Shown one piece after another: positions 1 through 8,438 of a DNA stretch of 64,000 nucleotides. Origin of the DNA: Verrucomicrobiota bacterium. Its GTDB lineage: Bacteria > Verrucomicrobiota > Verrucomicrobiia > Methylacidiphilales > JBCCWR01. Under the pieces are notes generated by a model. The model was not told the origin of the DNA. It did not search any database and saw only the letters and a list, made by a program, of their open reading frames with translations. Position 1 is the first letter of the stretch. Every line of letters begins with the position of its first letter. The DNA is taken from assembly GCA_039192515.1 (NCBI GenBank), contig JBCCXA010000004.1:62001-126000 (forward strand), given 5' to 3'. Made by a program: the position numbers and the translations under genes.

Positions 1-422
1 TAAGGGAAGGAGACCTTACTCTAGGTGGATCTGAGAAATGTGATATTGTGGTTCAGCATCCTGCTGTTTCCAGGATCCATTGCAAGATTAAGTTAACTCA
101 AAGCTCCATGGTGATTCAGGATTTGGGTTCTACCAATGGGACATTTGTGGAAGGTTCCATGGTAGAGAAGTCATATATAGTGCCCGGAGATCTTATTCAG
201 TTAGGTGAACATTCATTAAGAATCAAAGCAGTGATGAAGAGAAATTTAACCAGACAACATGTGCTAATAGAGGATTCAAAAATGCAAGAAGCGGAAAATG
301 GTCAAGATCTTGAAGACTCATTCAATCCGGTAAGCGATACAACTAAGGTTATTCATTGGAAGAATTTTGAAAACAAAAAATCTCCGAGAATGAATTTATT
401 GGCTAACCTTCTTAAGGTCTAA
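1..422 (+). CDS. FHA-domain protein, C-terminal part (5' end outside window)
   Basis: The reading frame is open from the first base, so this is the 3' part of a gene that begins upstream. The visible residues form a forkhead-associated (phosphothreonine-binding) domain. They include the typical HPAVSRIHC and DLGSTNGTFVEG motifs, in which the SRIHC serine and the TNG turn contact phosphopeptide in known FHA domains. A GTG at 48 could be mistaken for a start, but the FHA strand before it (motif LTLGGSEKCDIV) is coded upstream in the same frame. The tail after the domain ends in a short basic stretch and matches the tail of the next gene (SFNP...IHW...KKS), so the two are tandem paralogs. The partner protein and the role are unknown. 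Confidence 0.85.
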   Translation, partial: REGDLTLGGSEKCDIVVQHPAVSRIHCKIKLTQSSMVIQDLGSTNGTFVEGSMVEKSYIVPGDLIQLGEHSLRIKAVMKRNLTRQHVLIEDSKMQEAENGQDLEDSFNPVSDTTKVIHWKNFENKKSPRMNLLANLLKV

Positions 423-523
423 ATATAATAACCGATGCAGTAAAGCTTTGATGTAGATGCATTTGAAATTAACTTAGATCGCATTACAACATGTATTTTG
501 ACCAGCTGGTGCAAAGGAAATTG

Positions 524-750
524 AAAGATTCGGGCAAGATCCTAGCACCCTGAAACATGGAGTTTCTTAGATCAATTGTCCTTTTGAAATCTACGTTTGT
601 ATTGATCCGGACTGGCGTTCCACACTAATTTGATGAAAGAATTATCTTCAGAAGAAAAGGTATGATTAATTATTTGTGCCGGCTCTCTTTCCATTGTGGG
701 TCAAGCTTTTAGCCATGTCGTTCAACTTTTATCACATCATCTGGAGTTAA
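524..750 (+). repeat. Dispersed noncoding repeat, copy A
   Basis: This lies in the 484-bp gap between the two FHA genes, in which I see no convincing gene. The segment aligns by eye, with many substitutions, to 24861-25100 and 44208-44440. Shared blocks include GAAACATGGAGT near 552 and TCGTTCAACTTTTATCACAT near 718-737, which differs from copy B by one base. All three copies are in the same orientation and in gene-free gaps. No ORF is conserved among them. Confidence 0.6.
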
Positions 751-906
751 ATAAAAAATTGATTTTCAGGACTACCAATGGATTCCCTTAGCCGGTAAAT
801 TAGAGTAAGGAGCAAATTTATTGGCCACCGTGATGATTTATATTGCCTATCAGCATAATTAAACTAATTTGACACTTGTCTAATCAGCTGAGAGGGGAAA
901 AAGGCT

Positions 907-1785
907 TTGTCTAATAACAAGCTAATAGCATATTTGGAAACGTATGGACCTAGATCTACTACCGGGGCGTTTCGTATATCTAAGGCAGACGGTTCATCTT
1001 CCGGTTCCATTTACCTTCACGATGGATCGATAGTATTTTCGGAGACCAAAGGCTATAGGGATAGCATAGCCATCTTTATGATGATGTCCTGGGCAGATGC
1101 AAAGGTTGAGTTTACTGTAGACAAGAAGACATCAAAAATAGGTTGTAAGTATGACACGGATCTCATTCTGTTTGAGTTTATAAGGCTCGAAGACCAATTT
1201 CCTGATAAGAAGGCTCTAGTTTCTCATTTGGTTCTAGCACATTTGGAGCAGGAGAATAAAGAGACTGAAAAAGTTAAAGCTAGAGAGCTACCTAACTTGA
1301 AGTCATACTTACTGTACTTGGAAGTGGAGCAAGAGGGGCTCGAAGCGGATATCTATCAATTAAAGCAAGGCCCATTATCTATTGGTAGCTCAGATGCTTG
1401 CGATCTAGTTATCAAGCACCCATCAATCTCTAGGATTCATTGCCGGGTCATTTTGAGTCAGCATTCACTGATTATCCAAGATCTTGGCTCTACTAATGGG
1501 ACATACATAGAGGGACGCATGGTAGAGAAAGACTATGCCATTCCAGGTGATTTGATTCAGTTGGGCGAAATGACTTTGAGAGTTAAGGGGACGATGAGGC
1601 GAGCACTAAATCTGGAAAAAATGATTCCCGATCCACAGGAGGAGATGCCAGAGAGGAAAATGGCAGTGAGGCCCCTCTCGTTTAATCCTCTCGATCAAAA
1701 TACTCGGGCAATTCACTGGGAAAATCTCCCTACTAAAAAGTCAGTGGCTAAAAAAAGCCTTCTTCGTGGTTTGATAAAAAAATAG
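907..1785 (+). CDS. DUF4388 (PATAN)-FHA domain signalling protein
   Basis: A 292-residue soluble protein. Residues about 5-100 resemble DUF4388/PATAN (motifs GAFRISK, GSIYLHDGSIVFSE, MSWADAKVEF), a domain common in delta-proteobacterial and verrucomicrobial signalling proteins. Residues about 140-230 are an FHA domain (SISRIHC, DLGSTNGTYIEG), expected to bind phosphothreonine peptides from Ser/Thr kinase signalling. It starts at TTG 907, preceded by a purine-rich GAGAGGGG about 10 bases upstream; no ATG fits the N-terminal domain better. It is a tandem paralog of the truncated gene at the window start and ends 11 bp before the convergent pdxH. No kinase gene is visible nearby, so the signalling partner is unknown. 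Confidence 0.8.
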   Translation: MSNNKLIAYLETYGPRSTTGAFRISKADGSSSGSIYLHDGSIVFSETKGYRDSIAIFMMMSWADAKVEFTVDKKTSKIGCKYDTDLILFEFIRLEDQFPDKKALVSHLVLAHLEQENKETEKVKARELPNLKSYLLYLEVEQEGLEADIYQLKQGPLSIGSSDACDLVIKHPSISRIHCRVILSQHSLIIQDLGSTNGTYIEGRMVEKDYAIPGDLIQLGEMTLRVKGTMRRALNLEKMIPDPQEEMPERKMAVRPLSFNPLDQNTRAIHWENLPTKKSVAKKSLLRGLIKK

Positions 1786-1796
1786 TCTTACCTACT

Positions 1797-2450
1797 TCAC
1801 GGAGACAAGCGTTCTATGGTCCATGTCCCCTGTTGGTTGTCTTTTCTATAGCGAAACCTATCATGTAGTCTGCTGGCTGAGCCTTGCCAGAATTCGAATG
1901 AGGCAGGGACTACTCGGAACCCTCCCCAGAAGCTTGGGAGAGGGATCTCACCTTGAGCAAATTTTTTGCTTAATTCATCAAACTTAGCTTCTAGTATCTT
2001 GCGCGATGAAATAATGCTACTTTGTTGAGAAACCCAAGCTCCTATTTTACTGTTAAAGGGCCTGCTGATAAAGTAGCTCAAAGACTCACTGGTTGCAATT
2101 TTTTCAGCTTTGCCATTGATATGGAGTTGCCTTTCTAGGGCTATCCACGGGAAGAGCAAAGAAACTTGAGGGTTTTCTTGAATTTGCTTTGCTTTAAGAC
2201 TTTCGTAATTTGTGAAGAAAACGAATCCGCGATGGTCAAAAGCTTTGAGTAGAACAGTGCGCGAAGTAACTAATCCCGATGAAGAAGCTGTGGATAAAGT
2301 CATTGCGTTAGGCTCTAGAAGATTAGCCCGCTGCGCCTCTTGAAACCAACAACGAAACTGTCGAATAGGATCTGCATCTAACTCGTTAGGTTGCAACCCA
2401 CGGGTAGAATATTCTTTACGTAAATCGGATATCTTTATATCGGTAGACAT
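1797..2450 (-). CDS. pdxH: Pyridoxamine/pyridoxine 5'-phosphate oxidase
   Basis: A 217-residue FMN enzyme that oxidises pyridoxamine or pyridoxine 5'-phosphate to pyridoxal 5'-phosphate, the last step of PLP synthesis and salvage. Length and architecture match the family. The N-terminal half contains the FMN-binding split barrel (TSRTVLLKAFDHRGFVFFTN). The C-terminus has the substrate and dimer motifs EFWQGSASRLHDRFRY, whose R-x-H-D-R residues are diagnostic. It is the last gene of a minus-strand run, 78 bp after the YnbE-YdbL-like gene, and converges on the FHA gene. Several PLP enzymes could use its product, including SpeA in this window. The assignment is secure; the exact start (ATG 2450) is supported by family length. 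Confidence 0.95.
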   Translation of the reverse strand: MSTDIKISDLRKEYSTRGLQPNELDADPIRQFRCWFQEAQRANLLEPNAMTLSTASSSGLVTSRTVLLKAFDHRGFVFFTNYESLKAKQIQENPQVSLLFPWIALERQLHINGKAEKIATSESLSYFISRPFNSKIGAWVSQQSSIISSRKILEAKFDELSKKFAQGEIPLPSFWGGFRVVPASFEFWQGSASRLHDRFRYRKDNQQGTWTIERLSP

Positions 2451-2528
2451 GTTTTATATCTAGTGTAGGTGGCAGAAATGTCCCCCATGTAATCAGTATA
2501 GATTAATCTAATCTCAAAAGGGAGCGGA

Positions 2529-3023
2529 TCAAATTTTTTTCCAAGTGCCGTCATCTGACTGCACCCATTCGCCGGGGAAGGAAGCATCTTGCTTGCGCTT
2601 TACATATTCTTTGATGATAACGGATAGCGGCTTCTTTTCTTCCTTTGCCTGCTGCTCAAATAATTCCTGTCTATCAGCATTCTCAGCATTTATGACGGTT
2701 TTAGCATATTCAAGATAAGTAGGATCAATGGGCTTATTTCTTAAGTGTAGAAGGCCGTTATTCCCTTCCCCAGCCACTTCATCATTTTTGAGATTTTGCA
2801 CTTCAGCCATGCGGTAAAGGCGTCTTTTATCTAACGAAAGTGAATTTGGATCATCTGCTTCGCCAGATGTTTCTTCTGTTTGATGGTTGTGATGATGCAC
2901 GTCTACAGACATGTTGACATCAATTACCACAGGTTCAGGAGTCTCTATTTTGATGGTAGGAGCACAATTAATGAGTAAGAAACAAGAAGTTAAAATGAAA
3001 AGAGTCTCTATTATTAGTCTCAT
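2529..3023 (-). CDS. Lipoprotein fusing YnbE-like and YdbL-like (DUF1318) parts
   Basis: A 164-residue predicted lipoprotein. The signal peptide (about residues 1-20) ends in a lipobox-like LLINC. Just after the cysteine, PTIKIETPEPVVIDVNMSVD resembles E. coli YnbE, a small outer-membrane lipoprotein. Residues about 68-164 resemble YdbL/DUF1318 (GLLHLRNK, AENADRQELFEQQAKEE, PGEWVQSDDGTWKK). In E. coli, ydbH, ynbE and ydbL are three adjacent genes: YdbH and YnbE form an intermembrane lipid-transport bridge and YdbL modulates it. Here the gene follows a YdbH-like gene with a 2-bp gap, so the fusion and context support each other. A histidine-rich stretch (HHHNH) links the parts. Function is inferred from family and order. 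Confidence 0.72.
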   Translation of the reverse strand: MRLIIETLFILTSCFLLINCAPTIKIETPEPVVIDVNMSVDVHHHNHQTEETSGEADDPNSLSLDKRRLYRMAEVQNLKNDEVAGEGNNGLLHLRNKPIDPTYLEYAKTVINAENADRQELFEQQAKEEKKPLSVIIKEYVKRKQDASFPGEWVQSDDGTWKKI

Positions 3024-3025
3024 CG

Positions 3026-4729
3026 TTACTTACTTTGCTTAGCCTGTGTGAATTTAGTTGATGACGGATGTTTTTCAGCTTTATCTGGCTCTAGCCAAGA
3101 AATATCGAAATTTCTCTTACCTTGCAAGCCATCTAAACGGAGGGATAGTTTGCTTTTGGGGGGGTGATAGTTAAATTCACAAGACCCTTGAGTGTAGTCA
3201 TAGTCTCTAAAGGCCTTCAGAATAACCTCACTAAGTTGTCGTTTAGTAGGGCTAAAGTCTTCAGGAAGTTTTTCTAAAAGTTTATCAACAGAGGAGATCG
3301 TAAGCTTTCCTGGTTGATTTAGCTTAATATCTCCTGAGAGTTGTCGGATTTTTGTGTTACGTCCATCGACGGTAAACGTGCTCTGAACAAGGCCATCCAT
3401 TAAAAAGTCCTCAGGGCTAAGCAATTCGGTGATTGGTTTCAGATTTATATCAAATGTGCTCATCCAAGCATTCCAGGGGAAATCTGTGTCAAGTTTTACA
3501 GAAAAACCTCCCTGAGCATATCCCTTATTAAGCTCTCCGTAGAGGCTTCCGTAGATGCCTTTTGCATCAAATGTGAGACCTAGGTCAATATTATTAACAG
3601 GTATCTCTTTCCAAAGAACGGTATTAATTCTGATAGAAGGAACAATATTGTCAGTGTTAGCTTCTTCTAGTGGCAAGCTAAAATACAAATGACCTTCTAG
3701 GCCTAACAGCTGCAAGCCGTAGTTAGGGTAGCTTTGATTGCTAAGTGGAATTTTAAAATTGGAACTTAAAGGTAGCTCCGAAAAGTTATCTAAAACTAAG
3801 CCAGAGGCTTCTGTATTAAAAACAAATGGAAGAGTGATTCCAGGTCTACCAAATGTGGTAAGTATTAGACGGCCTCCCTCTACTTTAAAATTCGCAATGC
3901 TCCAAGGTAGTTTTTCCTCCTGCACGCTTTGTTTCTTAGGTTTTTTTTGAATAACGTCAATGAGCCAAAACAGATCCTCGCCAACATAAATTTGAGGTTG
4001 CTGGATGGCAATGAGATCAAACTGTTTTTGCATGAGCCCCTCAAGGCTGAAAGCAAGCTGTATTCTCTCAATATTAAGGACTTTCCTAAATGAATTGTGC
4101 GGTGAGTAGATAGCAAAGTTTTCTATATTTTCTGTGTATAAAGTTTGATTTATTTGAGGATCTGAAGATCCGAGGCGAACGTTTTCTAGAATAATAGCGT
4201 CTGTATCAGCTATATTAATAGTGATTGGGCTTTTATCAGGACTTAGGTTGTCAATAAGCACTTGCACTTGTCCTATGACAAGTTTCTTTAGAAGGACATT
4301 CAGCTCGGTTTTTTTTTGATTAGCTTGGCTGTCCTTAATCTTATTGTCCTTTGACTCTTGAAACTCTTCTAATTTGCTTAGCCATGTTTTGGCTCCATAA
4401 ACTCGTATTTCTTCAATTTCGCCTTTGATTAGTCCATTGTATTTCCATTTAATAGAAGCTCTGTCTACACTTGCAAATTGTTCGATCTTGATGTTATGAA
4501 CAATCATTTCATGAAAACCACTTGTTATCTCTACTGAATCGATAGCAATATCATATCCAAGTTGCTTCGCGGCATTTGTGATAAAGCTTTCAGGGGAAAA
4601 AGAATTAGCGAAATAAAAGGAGATACCGGTGGCTAGTAAAAGGATAGTGATTCCTAGGATTAACCATGGGTTTCGGCGTAATGGCTTATTAGATTTATTT
4701 TTGTTTCTTTTATCTACCAAGGAACTCAT
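3026..4729 (-). CDS. YdbH-like AsmA-superfamily intermembrane transport protein
   Basis: A 567-residue protein with a cytoplasmic basic N-terminus, one membrane anchor (residues about 23-43, WLILGITILLLATGISFYF) and a long beta-rich periplasmic region. AsmA-like proteins (YhdP, TamB, YdbH) form hydrophobic grooves that carry phospholipids between inner and outer membrane. It is shorter than E. coli YdbH (about 880 residues). The immediately downstream YnbE/YdbL-like lipoprotein is the main reason to choose YdbH over other AsmA families. Its ATG overlaps the photolyase stop codon by 4 bp (ATGA), and the next gene follows after 2 bp, so all are probably cotranscribed. The lipid-transport role is inferred. 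Confidence 0.7.
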   Translation of the reverse strand: MSSLVDKRNKNKSNKPLRRNPWLILGITILLLATGISFYFANSFSPESFITNAAKQLGYDIAIDSVEITSGFHEMIVHNIKIEQFASVDRASIKWKYNGLIKGEIEEIRVYGAKTWLSKLEEFQESKDNKIKDSQANQKKTELNVLLKKLVIGQVQVLIDNLSPDKSPITINIADTDAIILENVRLGSSDPQINQTLYTENIENFAIYSPHNSFRKVLNIERIQLAFSLEGLMQKQFDLIAIQQPQIYVGEDLFWLIDVIQKKPKKQSVQEEKLPWSIANFKVEGGRLILTTFGRPGITLPFVFNTEASGLVLDNFSELPLSSNFKIPLSNQSYPNYGLQLLGLEGHLYFSLPLEEANTDNIVPSIRINTVLWKEIPVNNIDLGLTFDAKGIYGSLYGELNKGYAQGGFSVKLDTDFPWNAWMSTFDINLKPITELLSPEDFLMDGLVQSTFTVDGRNTKIRQLSGDIKLNQPGKLTISSVDKLLEKLPEDFSPTKRQLSEVILKAFRDYDYTQGSCEFNYHPPKSKLSLRLDGLQGKRNFDISWLEPDKAEKHPSSTKFTQAKQSK

Positions 4730-6087
4730 GAGCCTTTTGCCTCTTTGTATAGAAGCAGCGTTTTTTGACGACTCTGGGAATGATCAACAACGGGTGGCGG
4801 ATAGTCCAGCGAATTTGATTCAGGAACGTATTTTTTAATGAAATGCCCTTCAGGGTCAAATTTTTCAGCTTGGCTAGTGGGATTAAAGATACGGAAATAG
4901 GGCGCTGCGTCAGTGCCCGTGCCAGCTGTCCATTGCCAACCTCCATTATTAGCTGCTAGATCCCCATCATAAAGCTTTTGCATGAAATATTTTTCTCCCC
5001 ATTTCCAATCTATATGCAGATCTTTACAAAGAAATGATGCTACGATCATACGTAGGCGATTGTGCATCCAACCAGTCTGATTTAGTTGGCGCATTGCTGC
5101 GTCAACGATCGGAAAGCCTGTTTGACCATGACACCATTTTTTAAAGAGCCTAGTGTCATTCTGCCATGGAATCCGATCATATTCTGGCCGGTAGCAGCCA
5201 CTAGCTACGTGCGGAAAATGATACAAAATATTTTTGTAAAAATCTCTCCAAATGAGTTCAGATACGAAGGTGTCTAATTCATGGATTTGGCTGGGATAAT
5301 TGGAGGACTGATTTTTTAAGGTAATAACTTTTAGGTAGATGAAGCGGGGGCTAATTGTTCCAAATCGAAGGTGCGGAGAAAGGCGCGATGTAGTATCCTC
5401 AAAAGGAGAGTTTCTCTTGCTAGCATAATGAAATATATTTTTCTTCAGAAAGGATTTTAAAGCATCGTTTGCGGCTTTTTCTCCGGAAGAAATCATGGGT
5501 ATCTCAAGTCTGAGTTCTAACTCATCTAGACTCGGGATGGAGGATTTAAGACTTGTTTGAGTTTTTTGGGGTAATTTTATCGATTGCGGTCGAGGCAGAG
5601 TCTTAGGTGGGGTGAGCTGGCGCAGTGCCTTAGAAAAAGGAGTGAAAACTGTATAAGGGCTGCCATCCTTCTTTAAAATGGTATTAGGAGGATAGATGCA
5701 TAGGTCTTCAAAAACTTTGCATGAAATTTCCTTCTTTTGGCAAAGTTGATTTACTATGTTGTCACGTTCTAGTGCGTAAGGTTCATAATCTTTGTTATAA
5801 TAGAGTGCGGTTATCCTGTTTGCTTTAAAGAGGCCTGATAGTTGTTGAACGGGCTCGCCTTTCAAAATAAAGAGTTCAGCACCAATGTATTGAAGATTTT
5901 TTTTTAGCGAGGCTAATGCCTCAAGAAGATAGGCTATACGTGGTATGCCTACGTCTTTGGCCTTTAGGATCTTGGGGTCAAAAATAAAAATTGGTAAGAC
6001 CGTATCGTGCTCATTTAGAGCATGATAGAGAGAAGGATTGTCTGAGAGTCTTAAATCTCTACGGAACCAGTGGATAGCAGTTGTCAT
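4726..6087 (-). CDS. phrB: Cyclobutane pyrimidine dimer photolyase (cryptochrome/photolyase family)
   Basis: A 453-residue class I type photolyase. The N-terminal alpha/beta antenna domain starts with the typical IHWFRRDLRLSDNPSLYHAL. The C-terminal FAD-binding domain has the diagnostic HNRLRMIVASFL and GGWQWTAGTGTDAAPYFRIF motifs. The latter holds the W/D residues of the FAD and electron-transfer site. The enzyme repairs UV-induced pyrimidine dimers using blue light. Length fits the family (450-480 residues). It overlaps the upstream SRPBCC gene and the downstream YdbH-like gene by ATGA, indicating translational coupling. SRPBCC proteins are often found next to photolyases. Photolyase rather than cryptochrome is the more likely choice from this context. 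Confidence 0.93.
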   Translation of the reverse strand: MTTAIHWFRRDLRLSDNPSLYHALNEHDTVLPIFIFDPKILKAKDVGIPRIAYLLEALASLKKNLQYIGAELFILKGEPVQQLSGLFKANRITALYYNKDYEPYALERDNIVNQLCQKKEISCKVFEDLCIYPPNTILKKDGSPYTVFTPFSKALRQLTPPKTLPRPQSIKLPQKTQTSLKSSIPSLDELELRLEIPMISSGEKAANDALKSFLKKNIFHYASKRNSPFEDTTSRLSPHLRFGTISPRFIYLKVITLKNQSSNYPSQIHELDTFVSELIWRDFYKNILYHFPHVASGCYRPEYDRIPWQNDTRLFKKWCHGQTGFPIVDAAMRQLNQTGWMHNRLRMIVASFLCKDLHIDWKWGEKYFMQKLYDGDLAANNGGWQWTAGTGTDAAPYFRIFNPTSQAEKFDPEGHFIKKYVPESNSLDYPPPVVDHSQSRQKTLLLYKEAKGS

Positions 6088-6575
6088 GTATTTTTGGCAA
6101 AGTAGTTGATGGTAGCTTGGTGCCTATATCGAAATAAAATTCTAAAGCCAATTTCTATAAATGGGAATAAAAGATATTTCAATGGACCGCCTTTAATGTC
6201 GTACTGAATAGTATCAGTTAAATAAGACTGATTAGTGTTTTCAGACTTAATAAATTGATGGGTATGTATCCAGCTTGTAAAAGGAAATGGTAGTTTGGAA
6301 GCGATATCTTGGATGCTAGCAGCATCTGGCTCAGAGATAGAGGGCTTTTTATTGGATCCCCAATTAACTTCCCAGTACTGAGCGATGCCAAAGATTGATA
6401 CGCAAAGTTTTATATGCGGGGTCTTTTGCTGATTGACATCAATGGACTTGAGTTTGAGAAAACTAGGAGAAATAAGAGGAATATTTTTGGGCTCTAGATG
6501 AAAATGGTAGAGTGCATCTACGGAAGTTGGAATCTTTGTTTTCGTTGAATGAAAGGAAAAGTGTGGTTTCGGCAT
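6084..6575 (-). CDS. SRPBCC-family ligand-binding protein
   Basis: A 163-residue protein with a START/Bet v1-like (SRPBCC) fold. The early beta strand segments are typical, as are a mid-protein WEVNWG strand, the FTSWIHTHQF strand and the C-terminal helix (PFIEIGFRILFRYRHQATINYF). Members bind hydrophobic ligands or pigments; the exact ligand is not predictable. The stop codon overlaps the photolyase start by 4 bp, so it is translationally coupled to phrB. Such genes near photolyases are often annotated as cell division inhibitor-like SRPBCC proteins, but that name has no functional support here. Confidence 0.7.
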   Translation of the reverse strand: MPKPHFSFHSTKTKIPTSVDALYHFHLEPKNIPLISPSFLKLKSIDVNQQKTPHIKLCVSIFGIAQYWEVNWGSNKKPSISEPDAASIQDIASKLPFPFTSWIHTHQFIKSENTNQSYLTDTIQYDIKGGPLKYLLFPFIEIGFRILFRYRHQATINYFAKNT

Positions 6576-6587
6576 TTGCAGTAGCTT

Positions 6588-7193
6588 CTATACTCTTTCT
6601 TTACCTAAGTTGTTACTGAGGAGCTTAATGATTCTTTTAGAGTCATTAGCTTTGATGAAATAGTAAGCAATAAAACCAATATTGCATGCTGCCCAATAAA
6701 ATAGACCGCCTAGGTAATACCACTTCGCAGAGGATGAAAGTGCATTTAAACTTTGATAGACTCCTATGAGAAAGAAAGCAGCCCAAATAAAGGACCAGTG
6801 TAAGGTAAAAAACGAGAAGAAACGGAATGGAGTAGAAAGTAAGAAGCCGCTAATTCTAGGCTTTTTTAGATCATAAAAATAGGTGGATTCTAGCTCAGCT
6901 CCTAGCAGTAAATTTAGACGATACATTTCATTAATTTTCTTTTCAATTGCTTCAGCATGTATGCGAGCAAAATCGCAAAAATGCAGATAAAAGGAAGCCT
7001 GCACTCCAGCGCTTACAACGAGAAAAGGTAGATAAAATATGGAGTGTGAGTGAGGTAATAATATAAGTGTGAGGAAGAGTACTAAGCTTGTTGAGATCAG
7101 TGTGAAAAATTTCTTGTGGTAGCTATATTGCATAGATCTCATTCGCTCAAGCTGCTTTAACCAAATTTCTAATACTTGTTTATCTTGTTCCAT
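6588..7193 (-). CDS. Four-helix membrane protein of unknown function
   Basis: A 201-residue protein with four predicted transmembrane segments in two pairs: about residues 28-46 (FFTLISTSLVLFLTLILL), 53-70, 124-146 and 158-178. A helical, charged cytoplasmic stretch of about 30 residues sits between the pairs (ARIHAEAIEKKINEMYRLN). I do not recognise a family. It lies first in the minus-strand run ending at pdxH, 12 bp upstream of the SRPBCC gene, so it may share that transcript. The start at ATG 7193 follows an AT-rich leader that runs toward the divergent lipoprotein gene at 7296. Confidence 0.6.
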   Translation of the reverse strand: MEQDKQVLEIWLKQLERMRSMQYSYHKKFFTLISTSLVLFLTLILLPHSHSIFYLPFLVVSAGVQASFYLHFCDFARIHAEAIEKKINEMYRLNLLLGAELESTYFYDLKKPRISGFLLSTPFRFFSFFTLHWSFIWAAFFLIGVYQSLNALSSSAKWYYLGGLFYWAACNIGFIAYYFIKANDSKRIIKLLSNNLGKERV

Positions 7194-7295
7194 AATTACA
7201 TTAAATTGTTTCGTTTTATAGTAATTCCATTCTTAAATTTTTCCAACTGTTTGTGATTGTGTGAATGCTTGAAAGCTCTATTACTACGTAGGTAG

Positions 7296-8438
7296 ATGTT
7301 GAACATAAAACCAACTGGGATCGCCCCTTTAACTATTTTTGCGGTTTTATTTTCTATTGTAGGTTGTTCAAAGCAGAAGGAGGGCAATTTTAAGGAAAGG
7401 TTGCTAGCACTAGAGAAATCACCCGAGAGAGAGTTAAGAGTTGTTTTTGAGTATGAAGGCATACCTAAGATCTGGTGTGATGCATGGTTAGCTAATGGTG
7501 GGTTGAAGATCACCCAGTTCCAATTCCATGAAAACTTACCGGATGATATTTTGCTCGATGCCGAGCTGTATATCTTAACACCCAGAAAGATGCTGGGGTT
7601 GGCGGAAGAAGTCGCTCTAGTAAAACTTGATGATAAACTGAAGCAAGATGGTGTGAGCCCCGTTTTTACAAATCATCCTTTTGACATTGATGGGCTGTAT
7701 ACAAGACCCTGGAGGTGGACTCCCTATTTATTTTTGGTGCGTAACCCTGAGAATAAAGGAGATATTTACCGGAATTGGCGTAAAGCTGCGAATAGTGCAT
7801 GGCCTAAGGATAAACATTTATTAGCTGCGTTGTCATTGAAGGAATCTGGAAAAGTGGCTAACCCAGCAAATCTTGATGAAAGAAATGTTATTGGAGATGT
7901 TTTAGCAGAGGAATTGATGGATAAACTTTTTGATGAAAAAACGCTATGGAGAAAATATAAAGATCTAGAAATAGATGTCACCTATATACCTCTTTCATAT
8001 TTAGTCAAAAATAGTCATCAAATTCCAGCGGGAACTTATATAAAGTCCCCTGCCCAAGGCTCAATGATTTTATTCGATCATCTATTACTAGGGGCAAAGG
8101 CTGTGGAACTAAAGGAAGCTATGAAATTGGCTGAATGGTTGCTAGATGATGAAAAACAAAATGAGATGCTAAACACCTGTGGGTATTTCAAGGTGATTTC
8201 AAAGTTAGGTAAAGAGATGGATGGCGTGCCTCTTGTATTACCGACTGCATGGTTTAATAGAGCGGACTTCCTATTGGAAGTATCTCAAGACGGAGGAGTC
8301 ATTGAGAGGCAAAAAATTATTTGGGATAAACTCGCCCAAAAAGAAGCAGAGAGGGAAAAGGCATCAAAGGATCTGATTGGTCAGATCATGGCAGAGGAAG
8401 AAATCACCTTGGATAAGGCTGATCATCTTAATGAGTAA
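7296..8438 (+). CDS. Lipoprotein resembling extracellular solute-binding proteins
   Basis: A 380-residue predicted lipoprotein with a signal peptide over residues 1-24 and lipobox FSIVGC. The mature part looks like a periplasmic-binding-protein type II fold close to the spermidine/putrescine (PotD) type. It has VVFEYEGIPKIWCDAWLANG near the N-terminus, an RPWRWTPYLFLVRN hinge-like segment and a late Gly-Tyr-Phe segment. No permease or ATPase genes are adjacent, so it may be an orphan receptor. Its 3' end overlaps the convergent histidine kinase gene by 11 bp. The ligand is unknown, and a non-transport role such as sensing for that kinase is possible. Confidence 0.55.
   Translation: MLNIKPTGIAPLTIFAVLFSIVGCSKQKEGNFKERLLALEKSPERELRVVFEYEGIPKIWCDAWLANGGLKITQFQFHENLPDDILLDAELYILTPRKMLGLAEEVALVKLDDKLKQDGVSPVFTNHPFDIDGLYTRPWRWTPYLFLVRNPENKGDIYRNWRKAANSAWPKDKHLLAALSLKESGKVANPANLDERNVIGDVLAEELMDKLFDEKTLWRKYKDLEIDVTYIPLSYLVKNSHQIPAGTYIKSPAQGSMILFDHLLLGAKAVELKEAMKLAEWLLDDEKQNEMLNTCGYFKVISKLGKEMDGVPLVLPTAWFNRADFLLEVSQDGGVIERQKIIWDKLAQKEAEREKASKDLIGQIMAEEEITLDKADHLNE

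Noticed and set aside
48..422. GTG 48 as the start of a 124-residue protein
   Set aside because: The FHA domain continues upstream in the same frame to base 1, so the true start is outside the window.
7196..7513. A 105-residue minus-strand frame
   Set aside because: It overlaps the well-supported lipoprotein gene on the other strand and lacks any recognisable domain.
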